Assembly: GCF_002858865.1 (NCBI RefSeq)
Contig: NZ_PJRR01000005.1
Coordinates: forward strand, 186,001 to 250,000
Origin: Caulobacter vibrioides
Lineage (GTDB): Bacteria > Pseudomonadota > Alphaproteobacteria > Caulobacterales > Caulobacteraceae
DNA length: 64,000 nucleotides
Reading direction: 5' to 3'
The translations under genes were made by a program, and so were the position numbers. This document shows, piece by piece, positions 1 to 9,225 of this stretch. Every line of letters begins with the position of its first letter. Within the stretch, counting starts at the first letter, position 1. The notes below the pieces were generated by a model that was not told where the DNA came from, did not search any database, and saw nothing but the letters and a program-made list of their open reading frames with translations.

Positions 1-261
1 CTGCAGGTCGGAGATCTGCTTGGAAGAGTTGTTCTGGGCGTCCAGCACCTGGACCTTGACCCCCAGCTTTGCGGCCTCGTCCTCCAGCTCGCGCCGCATG
101 GCCACGAAGAAGGGCTGGGAGAGGTCGTTGAAGCTGACCACCACCTCGGCCTCGGCGCCCCCACGGGCGCAGCCGGTCATCAGGCCCAGGGCCGCCGTCC
201 CCAGCCCCAGTCCAGCGGCCAGACCCAGCAAGCGCCGGCGCGACATCGAGGGGCGGATCAT
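1..261 (-). CDS. ibpA: Sugar/inositol ABC transporter periplasmic binding protein, N-terminal part
   Basis: The reading frame opens at the ATG at 261 and runs off the left edge after 87 codons. It starts with a twin-arginine-like SRRRLLG stretch, a hydrophobic segment and a lipobox-like LMTGC, so it is probably a Tat- or Sec-exported lipoprotein. The mature start (EVVVSFNDLSQPFFVAMRRE) is typical of the ribose/galactose/inositol class of periplasmic binding proteins (Peripla_BP_4), which deliver sugar to an ABC importer. In C. crescentus the myo-inositol binding protein IbpA lies at the matching place next to a GGDEF-EAL gene, which is why I use that symbol. The ligand cannot be read from this fragment. 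Confidence 0.75.
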   Translation of the reverse strand, partial: MIRPSMSRRRLLGLAAGLGLGTAALGLMTGCARGGAEAEVVVSFNDLSQPFFVAMRRELEDEAAKLGVKVQVLDAQNNSSKQISDLQ

Positions 262-476
262 GGGGCTACTCTCTAATGCGAATTATCGGATGCCAGGCAT
301 CGCTGTTGGTTGTCGCCAGAAGAATGGAAGAAAATTTCCATGTCAAGAAATTGTGGAATTGTCGGTTCTTTTCTGTCGGCCGCTCCCCGGGCCTCCCGCC
401 GGTCGCAGCGCCGTAATCCGCTGGACAGCCTGGCTGAAGCGTTCAACCTTGGGCTGACCCTAGCTGAGAGAGTCCT

Positions 477-1313
477 GTGACCGAACGCGTCCTTCATCGC
501 CGTGGCCTGCTGACCGGCGCCCTGGCCCTGGCGATCACGCCGACCCTGGCCCGCGCGGCGGCCTCGCCCATCACGATCACCGTCGGCGACCGCGCGCTGG
601 AGCTCAGCGTGCTGCGGCCCGCCGCGCCCAAGGGCGTGGTCGTGTTCTCGCACGGCGCCGGCGGAACGGCGGAGGCCTATGCGACGCTGCTGGAGGGCTG
701 GCGCCAGGCCGGCTTCCTGGTGGTGGCGCCGCTGCACGTCGACTCCCAGAAGCACCCCCGCAGGACCGCGTACAATCTGCGTTCGTCCTTCCCGCTCAGG
801 ATCGCCGACGTCGGGGCGGCGGCCGGCTGGGCGGCCGCCGCCGCGCCGGGCCTGCCGCTGGCCTATGCGGGCCACTCGTACGGTTCACTGATGTCGCTGA
901 TGCGCGGCGGCGCCCTGGAGGGCATGATCCCGGCCCGCGATCCGAACGCCAAGGCCGTGCTGTGCTTCTCAAGCCCCGGGACGATCCAGGGCCTGATGGG
1001 TCCGGCCACCTTCCAGACGCTGACCACCCCGACGATGGTGCTGACGGGCGAGCTGGACCTGGTGCCGGGCATGGTCGCCGACTGGCGCGACCACCTGCGC
1101 GCGGTCGAGGAAAGCCCCGCCGGCGAGAAGTACGCCTGGATCGGCAAGAGCGTCGACCACGGCCTGGCGCACCATCCCGACAATCCCGCCTTCGCCGAGG
1201 CCTCGGCCCTCAGCGTCACCTTCCTGAAAGCGCAGCTTCTGGGCGACGCCAAGGCCAAGGCCGCCCTGGCGGCCCGGACCCCGACAGCGGCGGCGTCGTT
1301 CTGGCGGCGCTAG
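477..1313 (+). CDS. Secreted alpha/beta hydrolase (dienelactone hydrolase/PAF-AH-like)
   Basis: A 278-residue protein from a GTG start with a purine-rich GAGAG stretch just upstream. Residues 1-28 form a signal peptide with RR near the N-terminus and an ARA|A-type cleavage region, so it is exported. The alpha/beta hydrolase fold is shown by VVVFSHGAGG (oxyanion-hole region), the nucleophile elbow GHSYGSL (GxSxG), an acidic residue after beta-7 (TGELDLVPG) and a late His in SVDHGLAHH. It probably hydrolyses an ester or lactone, but the substrate is unknown. It is transcribed away from the binding-protein gene, so it is not part of that operon. Confidence 0.85.
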   Translation: MTERVLHRRGLLTGALALAITPTLARAAASPITITVGDRALELSVLRPAAPKGVVVFSHGAGGTAEAYATLLEGWRQAGFLVVAPLHVDSQKHPRRTAYNLRSSFPLRIADVGAAAGWAAAAAPGLPLAYAGHSYGSLMSLMRGGALEGMIPARDPNAKAVLCFSSPGTIQGLMGPATFQTLTTPTMVLTGELDLVPGMVADWRDHLRAVEESPAGEKYAWIGKSVDHGLAHHPDNPAFAEASALSVTFLKAQLLGDAKAKAALAARTPTAAASFWRR

Positions 1314-1319
1314 CGGAAA

Positions 1320-1437
1320 GCGCCCCCTCCCCCGTTCTACGGGTGAGGAGGAAAGCTCAACCTTCCTGCCCCGCTTGCGGGGGAGGTGGATCGGCGCGAA
1401 GCGACGAGACGGAGGGGGCGTTAGCGCAAAGCGCCCC
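1320..1437. repeat. Dispersed palindromic intergenic repeat (family B)
   Basis: The unit begins GCGCCCCCTCCCCCG and ends CGGAGGGGGCG, with an inner pair built on CCTGCCCCGC and GCGGGGGAGGTGG, so the RNA would fold into a long branched hairpin. The same unit occurs at 43241-43379. It sits between two convergent genes. Confidence 0.75.
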
Positions 1438-1439
1438 CG

Positions 1440-3647
1440 TCAGGCCACCGCCGCCAAGTGCATGCGGCCGCCCTCGTCGACGATGGTGTCGATCGCGTCG
1501 GCGGCCAGCGCCGCGCTGAACAGGAAGCCCTGCGCCTGGACGCAGCCGATCTCGTGCAGTTGCTCGCGCTGCTGGTTGGTCTCGACCCCCTCGGCGATGA
1601 CCGACAGCTTCAGGGCCTTGGCCAGGCGGACGATCGCGGCCACCACGGCGCCGGCCTCCTTGTCGCCGCCCAGGGGGGTGATGAAGCTGCGGTCGATCTT
1701 GATCTTGTCGATCGGATAGCGCCGCAGATAGCTCAGCGAGCTGTAGCCGGTGCCGAAATCGTCCAGCGCCAGAGAGAAGCCCATCTCGCGCAGGCGGCTG
1801 ATGGCGTCGTGGGTCGCCTCGTCATCGCCCAGCAGCGCGCCTTCGGTGATCTCCAGCTCGATCTTCTCGGCGCGCGCGCCGGTTTCGGCCAGGATCTGGG
1901 CGACCAGATCAGGGAACCCGGCCTGGCGCATCTGCAGGGCCGAAACGTTGACGGCCACCTTCAGGTCCTTCCAGCGCAGGCTGTCGGTGAAGGCCCGGCG
2001 CATGATCAGCCGGCCCAGCTCGTCGATCAGGCCGCAGTCCTCGGCCAGGGGCACGAAGGCGCCCGGCGAGATCGCGCCCTTCTCGGGATGGGTCCAGCGG
2101 GCCAGGGCCTCGACGCCCAGCACCTTGCCCGCCGCGTCGACCTGCGGCTGGTAGGCGACCCAGACGCCGCCGTCCTTGAGCGCCAGGCGCAAATCGGCTT
2201 CCAGACCGCGCCGCGCCTTCAGGGCCGCGTCCATCTCGGCCTCGAAGAAGCAGTAGCGACCGCGCCCCTCGTCCTTGGCGCGATACATGGCCACGTCGGC
2301 CCGCCGGGCGGCCTCGACCGCGCCGACAAAGGCCTCGTCCGGCGTGATGACGGCCACGCCGACCGAACCGCCGACAAACACCGTGCCGCAGGACAGATCG
2401 ACCGGGGCCGCCAGGGCGGCGACCAGGCGCTCGGCCAGGGCGGCCGCGCCCGGCGGGTCGATCTCGGCGGCGACCACGCCGAACTCGTCGCCGCCCAGGC
2501 GAGCCAGGGTTTCGCTGGCGCGGCACAGGCCGGCCAGACGGGCCCCGATCACCTGGATCAGTTCGTCGCCGGCCGCGTGGCCGTGGGTGTCGTTCACCGC
2601 CTTGAAGCGGTCCAGATCGATGGCCAGCACCGCCATGGCGCCGCGCCGGCGCGACAGGCCGTCGACGCCCTGCCGCAGCCGCTCCTCGAACAGCACCCGG
2701 TTGGGCAGGCCGGTCAGGGCGTCGTGCATGGCCATGTGCTTGGCGCGCGCCTCGCTGGCGACCAGCCCCTCGGCGATGCGCCGGCTGCGACGGGCGAACA
2801 GCAGCGCCACGACGGCCAGGCCGCCCACCACCAGCAGAATCGGGACCACAGCCTTGCGCAGTAGACGCTGACCCGGATGGGGCGGCGCCCAGTCCAGAGT
2901 CGCCACCACCTGGCCCGCATGATTGCGCAGCGGGACATGGGCGTCGTCGGCATCGGGCCGCGCGTCGCCCTTGTGCAGGTGGATACCGGCCAGCAGGAAA
3001 CGGCTGGAGAAGGCCTCCAGGAACACCGCGTCCAGCCGAAGGGCGGTGACCACCACCGGCGCCCGCGCCTGGCGCGGGAGGGCCTTGCCGAAGTCGGGCT
3101 GCACCAGGCTGGCGGTGACGATGTAGACCTCGCCGTCGATGGATTCGACGGCGCTGGCCTGGGCGGGCGTGGCGACAAGGCCGCCGTCGACGCGCGGGCC
3201 GGTGATGCGCGGGCGCCGGACCTCGAGGGCGCGGACCTTGCGGATCAGCGGCGCGAAGCTGGGGGCGCGGCGCTCGTAATAGGCCGCCGTCGTCGGCTTC
3301 CCGACCCGGGCGCTGAACAGCGGACGATCCTGGGCGTCGACCACGAAGATCATGTCGAACCCGGCCTGGCCCATCAGATAGGCGCCGATGTTCTCCTCGG
3401 CCCAGCCCGCGTCGAACCGGTTATCGAGATTGATGACCGCATCGTCCCACAGCACCTGCGGCGAGACGGCCCGTTGGATGTCGGCGATCTTGGAGTCCAT
3501 GCCCCGCGCGACCAGCGCCTGCTCATGGCGCAGGGCGTCGCGGTCGACACGGGCGGCCATCATGAACAGCACCGCCACCAGCACGCCGACCGTCAGCAGC
3601 GCCATGGCCGCCAGGGGTGCGGAAAGACGGGCCTCGACACCCTTCAT
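1440..3647 (-). CDS. Membrane c-di-GMP protein with CHASE4, GGDEF and EAL domains
   Basis: A 735-residue protein. Transmembrane helices at about 12-33 and 265-286 flank a periplasmic CHASE4-type sensor with the family's [10 protein letters not shown] signature. A GGDEF domain (about 300-465) has an intact GGDEF at 385-389. An EAL domain (about 480-730) has EALAR at 513-517, DDFGTGYSS and IAEGVET, the residues needed for Mg2+ and c-di-GMP hydrolysis. The inhibitory I-site RxxD is RASE (376-379), so product inhibition may be weakened. With complete EAL motifs the protein is probably a phosphodiesterase whose GGDEF domain may sense GTP, but cyclase activity is not excluded. It controls the motile/sessile second messenger in response to a periplasmic cue. 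Confidence 0.9.
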   Translation of the reverse strand: MKGVEARLSAPLAAMALLTVGVLVAVLFMMAARVDRDALRHEQALVARGMDSKIADIQRAVSPQVLWDDAVINLDNRFDAGWAEENIGAYLMGQAGFDMIFVVDAQDRPLFSARVGKPTTAAYYERRAPSFAPLIRKVRALEVRRPRITGPRVDGGLVATPAQASAVESIDGEVYIVTASLVQPDFGKALPRQARAPVVVTALRLDAVFLEAFSSRFLLAGIHLHKGDARPDADDAHVPLRNHAGQVVATLDWAPPHPGQRLLRKAVVPILLVVGGLAVVALLFARRSRRIAEGLVASEARAKHMAMHDALTGLPNRVLFEERLRQGVDGLSRRRGAMAVLAIDLDRFKAVNDTHGHAAGDELIQVIGARLAGLCRASETLARLGGDEFGVVAAEIDPPGAAALAERLVAALAAPVDLSCGTVFVGGSVGVAVITPDEAFVGAVEAARRADVAMYRAKDEGRGRYCFFEAEMDAALKARRGLEADLRLALKDGGVWVAYQPQVDAAGKVLGVEALARWTHPEKGAISPGAFVPLAEDCGLIDELGRLIMRRAFTDSLRWKDLKVAVNVSALQMRQAGFPDLVAQILAETGARAEKIELEITEGALLGDDEATHDAISRLREMGFSLALDDFGTGYSSLSYLRRYPIDKIKIDRSFITPLGGDKEAGAVVAAIVRLAKALKLSVIAEGVETNQQREQLHEIGCVQAQGFLFSAALAADAIDTIVDEGGRMHLAAVA

Positions 3648-3845
3648 GGTCGCGAAAGTCCAATACCGCGAGAGAGAGAATGCCGGTTCTGGCAGGCCAA
3701 AGCTAAGCTCTACCTAATACCCCCTGAGGCAACTTGTCGCAGGCCCGCGCCACGCGCCGTGCGCTGCATGTCGGCGCCACATTCCCTTTGGCGGGGAAAG
3801 GCTTTAGAGAGACCGCCCGTCCCTCTCAGCCGTGCGAAACTCCCC

Positions 3846-4916
3846 TTGCGACTGCCCCAGGCCCGCCTCGACCAGGTTCTCGACCGTTTCCGTGAAGTGG
3901 AGGCCCGCATGGGCGCGGCCACCGACGGCGCCGAGATCGTCAAGCTCTCCAAGGAGCACGCCGAGCTGCGCCCCGTGGCCGAGGCCGTCGAGCGGCTGGC
4001 CAAGCTGTCGGCCGAACGCGCCGAGCTGGACGTCCTGGCCGCCGATCCCGAGATGGCCGAGATGGTCCGCGACGAGATTCAGGCGCTGGACGAGAAGCTG
4101 CCGGTCATGGAGCGCGAGCTGGCCCTGATGCTGGCGCCCAAGGACAAGGACGAGAACGCCTCGGCCATCCTGGAAGTGCGCGCCGGCACCGGCGGCGACG
4201 AGGCGGCCCTGTTCGCCGGCGATCTCTTCCGCATGTACCAGCGCTACGCCCAGACCCAGGGCTGGCGCGTCGAGATCGACAGCATCTCGGAAGGCGAAAT
4301 GGGCGGCTTCAAGGAAATCGTCGCCTCGATCACCGGCGACGGCGTGTTCGGCCGGCTGAAGTTCGAAAGCGGCGTGCACCGGGTGCAGCGCGTGCCGGCC
4401 ACCGAAGCCCAAGGCCGCATCCACACCTCGGCCGCCACCGTCGCGGTGCTGCCCGAAGCCGAGGACGTCGAGATCGACATCAAGGAAAGCGACCTGCGGA
4501 TCGACACCTATCGCTCGTCGGGCGCGGGCGGTCAGCACGTCAACAAGACCGACTCGGCCGTGCGCATCACCCACTTGCCCACCGGCGTGGTGGTGACCAG
4601 CTCGGAAAAGAGCCAACACCAGAACCGCGCCCGGGCGATGAAGAACCTCAAGGCGCGCCTCTACGACATGCAGCGCGAGGCCCTCGACAGCGCCCGCTCC
4701 GAGGCCCGCAAGAGCCAGGTCGGCAGCGGGGATCGTTCGGAGCGCATCCGCACCTACAACTTCCCGCAGGGCCGGGTGACCGACCACCGCATCAACCTGA
4801 CGCTCTACAATCTGGCGCGGATCATGGAGGGCGACGCCCTGGACGACGTGATCAACCCGCTGATCGCCGAGGACCAGGCCGAGCGTCTGGCCAGCCTCGA
4901 GGAAAGCTTCGGCTGA
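3846..4916 (+). CDS. prfA: Peptide chain release factor 1
   Basis: Releases finished peptides at UAA and UAG. The 356-residue length is normal for the family. The RF1 stop-codon motif PAT is at 184-186 and the catalytic GGQ at 228-230 ([14 protein letters not shown]), the site methylated by PrmC. The start is a TTG at 3846. The open frame extends far upstream, but family homology begins at this codon ([10 protein letters not shown]) and the next in-frame ATG would remove the first conserved helix. The stop overlaps the next gene's ATG by one base, so the two are translationally coupled. No prmC follows directly, unlike in many relatives. Confidence 0.95.
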   Translation: MRLPQARLDQVLDRFREVEARMGAATDGAEIVKLSKEHAELRPVAEAVERLAKLSAERAELDVLAADPEMAEMVRDEIQALDEKLPVMERELALMLAPKDKDENASAILEVRAGTGGDEAALFAGDLFRMYQRYAQTQGWRVEIDSISEGEMGGFKEIVASITGDGVFGRLKFESGVHRVQRVPATEAQGRIHTSAATVAVLPEAEDVEIDIKESDLRIDTYRSSGAGGQHVNKTDSAVRITHLPTGVVVTSSEKSQHQNRARAMKNLKARLYDMQREALDSARSEARKSQVGSGDRSERIRTYNFPQGRVTDHRINLTLYNLARIMEGDALDDVINPLIAEDQAERLASLEESFG

Positions 4917-5683
4917 TGGCCTGGACCCGCACCTACGACGAGGCCGAGCCCCAGCGGGTCAACAAGTGGCTGGCCCAGAGCGGGGTGTGCTCGCGCCGCG
5001 AGGCCGAGCAGCTGATCAGCGACGGCCTCGTCTCGATCGCCGGCGAGGTGGTCGAGGACGTCGGCCGCAAGATCCAGCCCGGCCAGACCCTGACCCTGGC
5101 CGACCGCGCCACCGCCAAGCTGGACGCTGTCCCGACCTACCTCGTTCACAAGCCGCGCGGCGTGGTCTCGTCGCAACCTGATCCGGGCCAGGTGCCGGCC
5201 GCGCGCCTGCTGACGCGCGCCAATCTGTGGGGCGACGCGCGCGGCGTGGCGATCCCGCAGTCGGGCGACCTGATCCCGCCGATCGGACGCCTGGACAAGG
5301 ACTCGCGCGGCCTCCTGCTGCTGTCGCAGGACGGGGTGGTGGCCAAGGCCGTGATCGGTCCGCAGTCGGAGTTGGAAAAAGAGTACCGCGTCGCGGTGAT
5401 GGGCGAGCTGACCGAGGAGAAGCTGGAGCTGCTGCGCTTTGGCCTGGAGCTGGACGGCCGCGAGCTGCGCCCGGCCGAGGTCGAGGTCATCTCCGATCAG
5501 CGCCTGAGCTTTGTGCTGCGCGAAGGCCGCAACCGCCAGATCCGCCGGATGTGCGAACTGGTGGACCTGAAGGTCGTCGACCTGTTCCGCGTCCGCGTGG
5601 GCCCGCTGGACCTGGGCGACATGCCCGAGGGCCACTGGCGCTTGCTGACGGCGGCCGAGCGGGCGGCGCTGGTGGCGGGTTAG
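4916..5683 (+). CDS. 23S rRNA pseudouridine synthase, RsuA/RluB/RluF family
   Basis: A 255-residue enzyme that isomerises uridine in rRNA. An N-terminal S4 RNA-binding domain (about 13-60, VNKWLAQSGVCSRREAEQLI) is followed by the catalytic domain with family motif PIGRLDKDSRGLLLLS, whose Asp is the nucleophile, and a C-terminal REGRNRQIRRMCE block. The IRRMCE form and the size resemble RluF more than RluB or RsuA, but the exact target uridine is inferred. The gene overlaps the prfA stop codon, placing it in a translation-related operon. Confidence 0.9.
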   Translation: MAWTRTYDEAEPQRVNKWLAQSGVCSRREAEQLISDGLVSIAGEVVEDVGRKIQPGQTLTLADRATAKLDAVPTYLVHKPRGVVSSQPDPGQVPAARLLTRANLWGDARGVAIPQSGDLIPPIGRLDKDSRGLLLLSQDGVVAKAVIGPQSELEKEYRVAVMGELTEEKLELLRFGLELDGRELRPAEVEVISDQRLSFVLREGRNRQIRRMCELVDLKVVDLFRVRVGPLDLGDMPEGHWRLLTAAERAALVAG

Positions 5684-5774
5684 CGCGCCAAGAGTGCCGA
5701 AGCATGAACGGCGGCGGCAGAGCTGATCCGTGAGACGTTGCTGTTGGGCGGTCTCTGGCTTCAGCTTTCTTTTT

Positions 5775-6242
5775 CTAGCCGCCTCCAGCTTCATCGTCTT
5801 CCCGCACCGGCGAGGCCAGGACCTTCACCTTCTCGGCGACCGTCTTTAGTGTGCCGACACTTGGGTCTGCGATGGCGGCGGCGACCGCTACGCCCAGATC
5901 GATCACCTGCGCGATCCGCGTAACGAAATCCGATACCTTCTCGATCTGCTTGATCTGCTCTTGCGCCGCTTCGGTGGCCTTCGCGACATCCTTGAGCCCT
6001 TGAGCGACATCGTCGATGGCCGCGCCTGCCGCCTGGACGGCGAATGTCGTCGCAAGCGCGGACAAGCGTTGACGTTGGCTCGTCAGATACTGGTACTGCG
6101 CGTCCCATGCGGCCTGGCTTACAGGATCCGCCGCGCCTGGCCTGTCCGGTAGATGCACGAGCCGTTTTTGGACTTCGTTGGCCAGATCATCGGCAATCCT
6201 GGCCTGCTCCTTAAGGAAATCTCTCGCGCTCAAAGTGGTCAT
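5775..6242 (-). CDS. Hypothetical helical protein paired with a lipoprotein
   Basis: 155 residues, not recognised. It has no signal peptide and is predicted mostly alpha-helical: an amphipathic N-terminal half, then a small-residue-rich stretch (AAGAAIDDVAQGLKDVAKAT) and a hydrophobic AQVIDLGVAVAAAIADP segment that could touch a membrane or form a helical bundle. Its ATG overlaps the stop of the upstream lipoprotein gene, so the pair is coupled. By eye, GC and codon choice are lower than in the flanking genes, which hints at acquisition. Confidence 0.7.
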   Translation of the reverse strand: MTTLSARDFLKEQARIADDLANEVQKRLVHLPDRPGAADPVSQAAWDAQYQYLTSQRQRLSALATTFAVQAAGAAIDDVAQGLKDVAKATEAAQEQIKQIEKVSDFVTRIAQVIDLGVAVAAAIADPSVGTLKTVAEKVKVLASPVREDDEAGGG

Positions 6243-7111
6243 TTCGCACCCTCCGCTGCATAGGCCTTGGTGATGCCTTCCACTTTGTCATTGAGGTCTT
6301 TGGCGTCCTTGTAGAGCAGCTTCACGACTTCCTTGTCAGTCAGCCGCGATTTGGCGGAGTTAAGATCCTCAAGCGTCGTCTTCGCGCTGGCCAATGATTT
6401 CTTGTAGGCTTCAACCGCGTCGTACTTTCCCTTCAGCACCATCATCCGCCGGCAGTACTCCGCAGCCACCAAAAATTGCTGGCCGCTCAACTCGTAGGCG
6501 GGCGGGTTCGGACAAAGCGCCTGGATTTTGTCGCTCGCGACCTGCCGGCCGAAAATATAGTCCGAGAAGCGCGCTTCCTGTTCGCGGGCCTCGCCGTTGA
6601 GGACGATGACAATGTCATCCGCGACATGCTCGCGCAGGGCGTCTATGACCATGATAGCGGGCGGCGCGCCATCCTCTATCAAATTGCGGATAGCCCTCTC
6701 GCGTGCGGCGCGCGTCGCCCAACCCGTCAGAAGCTTGACGACGCCCGACACTGCCTTGGCCTGATCGGCGTTGATCTTCGGGATCTTAAGGGCAGACGCT
6801 TCAGCCGCCTCAAGCCCGGGCTGCACCGTGAAATTCTTGTCGGCGGCCACGTCGCCAAGCGCCTGGAAATACTGGGTCAGAATGCCATTGGCGTCGGTGA
6901 TGCGCTTCACCACCTCCGGCGCGCCGTCGCATTTGACCAGCGCATTGAATTGCGCCTGGCGAACGCAGCCGTCGTTCAGGTCCTTTGCTGGTCCATTCCA
7001 ACTCCGGGATGCCGAGACGAGACTGCCGGACGCCGTTTTGACGGCCTCAAGGTTGGTGCATGCGACCAACGTTAAGGCAAGCGGCAACGCCGCTAGAGCG
7101 CGAGGCTTCAT
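6239..7111 (-). CDS. Hypothetical lipoprotein
   Basis: 290 residues starting with a lipoprotein signal, MKPRALAALPLALTLVACTN, in which LVAC is the lipobox. The mature part has several Cys (GCVRQAQ, VKCDGAP, ALCPNPP, EYCRR) and ends in two helical segments rich in Lys and Glu that look coiled-coil-like. No family was recognised. It is first in a two-gene unit with the helical protein downstream and sits alone between conserved housekeeping genes. The two products may act together at the envelope; this is inferred only from the coupling. Confidence 0.75.
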   Translation of the reverse strand: MKPRALAALPLALTLVACTNLEAVKTASGSLVSASRSWNGPAKDLNDGCVRQAQFNALVKCDGAPEVVKRITDANGILTQYFQALGDVAADKNFTVQPGLEAAEASALKIPKINADQAKAVSGVVKLLTGWATRAARERAIRNLIEDGAPPAIMVIDALREHVADDIVIVLNGEAREQEARFSDYIFGRQVASDKIQALCPNPPAYELSGQQFLVAAEYCRRMMVLKGKYDAVEAYKKSLASAKTTLEDLNSAKSRLTDKEVVKLLYKDAKDLNDKVEGITKAYAAEGAK

Positions 7112-7205
7112 GTAACACCCCCAGATAACACCGGTTTACAAGCTCACGCGCCTTACGTGTGGTCAATAGAAATTAACCAAATAATTGCGAGCCTCTTACG
7201 TTTGG

Positions 7206-7658
7206 TCAGCGCTCGAAGTAGGGGACGAACGCCCCCAACTGCGCCGAGGCTCCCGGAAGATGCAGGCCCTTGGTCCCGCGTATATGCACCGCTCTGCCCC
7301 CGGGTTCATGAACCGCCACAAAGTCGTTCTGGCAGAGCGCGCGCGGCGTCGCGCCGATCTCGCCCACCACGCCTTCACGCGGCAGCAACTGTGTCCCCTT
7401 GGCGGGGCGGTTCACGAACATCGTGCCGTCCGGCATGCGGAACAGGATGGCGGTGCGATCAATGACCCGGGTCTCGACCACTAGTCGGCGCGTGATGCAG
7501 GGCACCGGCTGGCCGGGCACGCGGCCATTCAGCTCCCTGATGAGACTGGCTTCACCGCGCAGATAGGCCTGGTCGGGGCTTTCGCCCGCCAGAGCCACCG
7601 CCGGCAGGACCAAGGCCACCGCGGCCGCGACGCCTGCGCCGAAGGAGAACTTCGTCAT
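7206..7658 (-). CDS. Small secreted protein, paralog 1 of a four-member cluster
   Basis: 150 residues. The ATG at 7658 is chosen because GGAGGGAAGG lies just upstream; an in-frame upstream extension lacks such a site. The signal peptide ends near PAVALA|GE. The mature protein carries the cluster motif ELNGRVPGQPVPCI, then VIDRTAILFRMPDGTMFVNRP, a second Cys in RALCQNDF, and ends ASAQLGAFVPYFER. The two conserved Cys could form a disulfide in the periplasm. Function unknown. It is very close to paralog 3 and more distant from paralogs 2 and 4. Confidence 0.8.
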   Translation of the reverse strand: MTKFSFGAGVAAAVALVLPAVALAGESPDQAYLRGEASLIRELNGRVPGQPVPCITRRLVVETRVIDRTAILFRMPDGTMFVNRPAKGTQLLPREGVVGEIGATPRALCQNDFVAVHEPGGRAVHIRGTKGLHLPGASAQLGAFVPYFER

Positions 7659-7861
7659 CGAAACCTTCCCTCCAAATGGGCGGGACAGGATATCCGGCCC
7701 AGCTCCAGGGAAACGATGGCGCCCCCCAGGATTGTCAAACTCGGCAACATAGCCCTCTGGTTCAGCGCCCGACGCCAGAGCCCGCTGCGCGAACATCCAG
7801 CCGGGATGACGACCGAAAGTGATTGCAGCGGGTTAAGTACGGGGCCCTAGCCAGCGGTGCC

Positions 7862-8272
7862 TCAGGGCCGCGTGTAGGGCGTGAACGCGCCTAGGCGTAC
7901 TGCGGTCAAACCGCGGACGCCTTTGCCGCCTGGGCTGACCAGACCGACCCCGTCCCCCTGGCACAGCGCGCGGGGGCCGGTCCCGCCGAGTACGGCGTCC
8001 CGAGCCAGCCCTTGGGCGCCCATGATCGGGCGGCTCACATACACGGTTCCATCGCGCATGCGGTAGAGGATCGCCGTCCGCTCGACGACCCAGGTATCGC
8101 TGATCGTCCGGCCGACAATACAGCTGACCGGTTGCCCCGGCACGCGGCCGTTCAGCTCACGCGCCAGACTGGCCTCGCCGGCCGCCTTGCCATTGTCGGC
8201 CGCCAAAGCCGCCGACGCGAACGCAAAGGTCAGGACTGCGGCGCCGAAAGCGCTCCATTGGGTGCGTGTCAT
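7862..8272 (-). CDS. Small secreted protein, paralog 2 of a four-member cluster
   Basis: 136 residues with a clear signal peptide (AFASAALA|AD). It shares ELNGRVPGQPVSCI, VVERTAILYRMRDGTVYVSR, the second Cys in RALCQGD and the end VRLGAFTPYTRP with its neighbours. It starts two bases after the stop of paralog 3, so the two are co-transcribed. Function unknown; the conserved Cys pair and aromatic C-terminus are the features worth testing. Confidence 0.8.
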   Translation of the reverse strand: MTRTQWSAFGAAVLTFAFASAALAADNGKAAGEASLARELNGRVPGQPVSCIVGRTISDTWVVERTAILYRMRDGTVYVSRPIMGAQGLARDAVLGGTGPRALCQGDGVGLVSPGGKGVRGLTAVRLGAFTPYTRP

Positions 8273-8274
8273 GG

Positions 8275-8703
8275 TCAGCGCTCGAAATAGGGGATGAACG
8301 GGCCCAACTGCGCCGAGGCTCCCGGACGCCGATAGCCCTTGCCGCCGGGATCGTAGACGACCGCCACGTCATTCTGACAGATCGCGGTCGGGATCGCGCC
8401 GATCTGACCGACCACGCCGTCATGTTGCAGCCAGCGCGTGCCGTTGATCGGGCGATTCACAAACATGGTGCCGTCCGGCATGCGAAACAGCAGGGCCGTG
8501 CGGTCAATGACCCGGGTCTCGACCACCAGGCGACGCGTGATGCAGGGGACGGGCTGTCCGGCCACGCGACCATTCAGCTCCTTCAGCAGGCTGGCTTCGC
8601 CCTTGGCGTAGATCTCCTTGGGCTTGTCATCGGCCAGGGAAGTCGTCGGCGAGAGGAAGATCATGACGCCGGCCAGGCCCGCGCCCAGGAACGATTTGAC
8701 CAT
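8275..8703 (-). CDS. Small secreted protein, paralog 3 of a four-member cluster
   Basis: 142 residues from the ATG at 8703, which has GGAGAG upstream at normal spacing; an in-frame GTG at 8718 lies within that ribosome site and is less likely. The signal peptide ends near TTSLA|DD. It shares ELNGRVAGQPVPCITRRLVV, RMPDGTMFVNRP, TAICQND and ASAQLGPFIPYFER with paralog 1, indicating a recent duplication. Function unknown. Confidence 0.8.
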   Translation of the reverse strand: MVKSFLGAGLAGVMIFLSPTTSLADDKPKEIYAKGEASLLKELNGRVAGQPVPCITRRLVVETRVIDRTALLFRMPDGTMFVNRPINGTRWLQHDGVVGQIGAIPTAICQNDVAVVYDPGGKGYRRPGASAQLGPFIPYFER

Positions 8704-8807
8704 CACTGGTCTCTCCACATCGTCACGGCGAATGGTGATCGCCTTCAGCGCTTACGACGATGACATACAGCTCTGGATTGTCAATCGAGCCGGCGCGTCG
8801 CCCGCGG

Positions 8808-9212
8808 TCAGCGGCGGGGCCGGTCGTAGGGCGTAAACGCGCCCAGGCTGACGAAGCCCGCGTCGAACCGCGCGCCGGACTCCAGCAGGTTGACCGGATC
8901 GAAGCTGCACAGACGCGTGCCGACAGTGCGGGTCACCAACACCTGATCGCGTCGCAGGGACTCGGCGCCGACCCGGGGCCGGTTCACATACAGGCGTCCG
9001 CCCTGCAGGCGATAGACGATCGCGGTCTTGTCGACGATGTCGACGGTCTCGACGCCTCGGGAGTCGATGCAGTTGACCGGCGCGCCGGCGGTGCGTCCGT
9101 CCAGCATTTTCGCCAGGACCTGCTCGGGCGGCGGCTTGGGGTTCGCCGCGCTGGCCGCGCCGGCCACCGAGAGAGCCAGCATCGCCACCAGTCCGTTCAG
9201 CCTGTACCGCAT
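8808..9212 (-). CDS. Small secreted protein, paralog 4 of a four-member cluster
   Basis: 134 residues starting at the ATG at 9212, with AGGGAG upstream. The signal peptide ends near AGAASA|AN. It is the most diverged member but keeps MLDGRTAGAPVNCI, VDKTAIVYRLQGGRLYVNRP, the second Cys in TRLCSFD and VSLGAFTPYDRP. It begins 13 bases after ispG on the same strand, so it may be transcribed with ispG. Function unknown. Confidence 0.8.
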   Translation of the reverse strand: MRYRLNGLVAMLALSVAGAASAANPKPPPEQVLAKMLDGRTAGAPVNCIDSRGVETVDIVDKTAIVYRLQGGRLYVNRPRVGAESLRRDQVLVTRTVGTRLCSFDPVNLLESGARFDAGFVSLGAFTPYDRPRR

Positions 9213-9225
9213 GGACGTGATCTCC

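Noticed and set aside
2877..3845. An N-terminal extension of prfA of more than 300 residues
   Set aside because: The frame is open, but it is antisense to the GGDEF-EAL gene, has no family similarity, and RF1 is normally about 356 residues.
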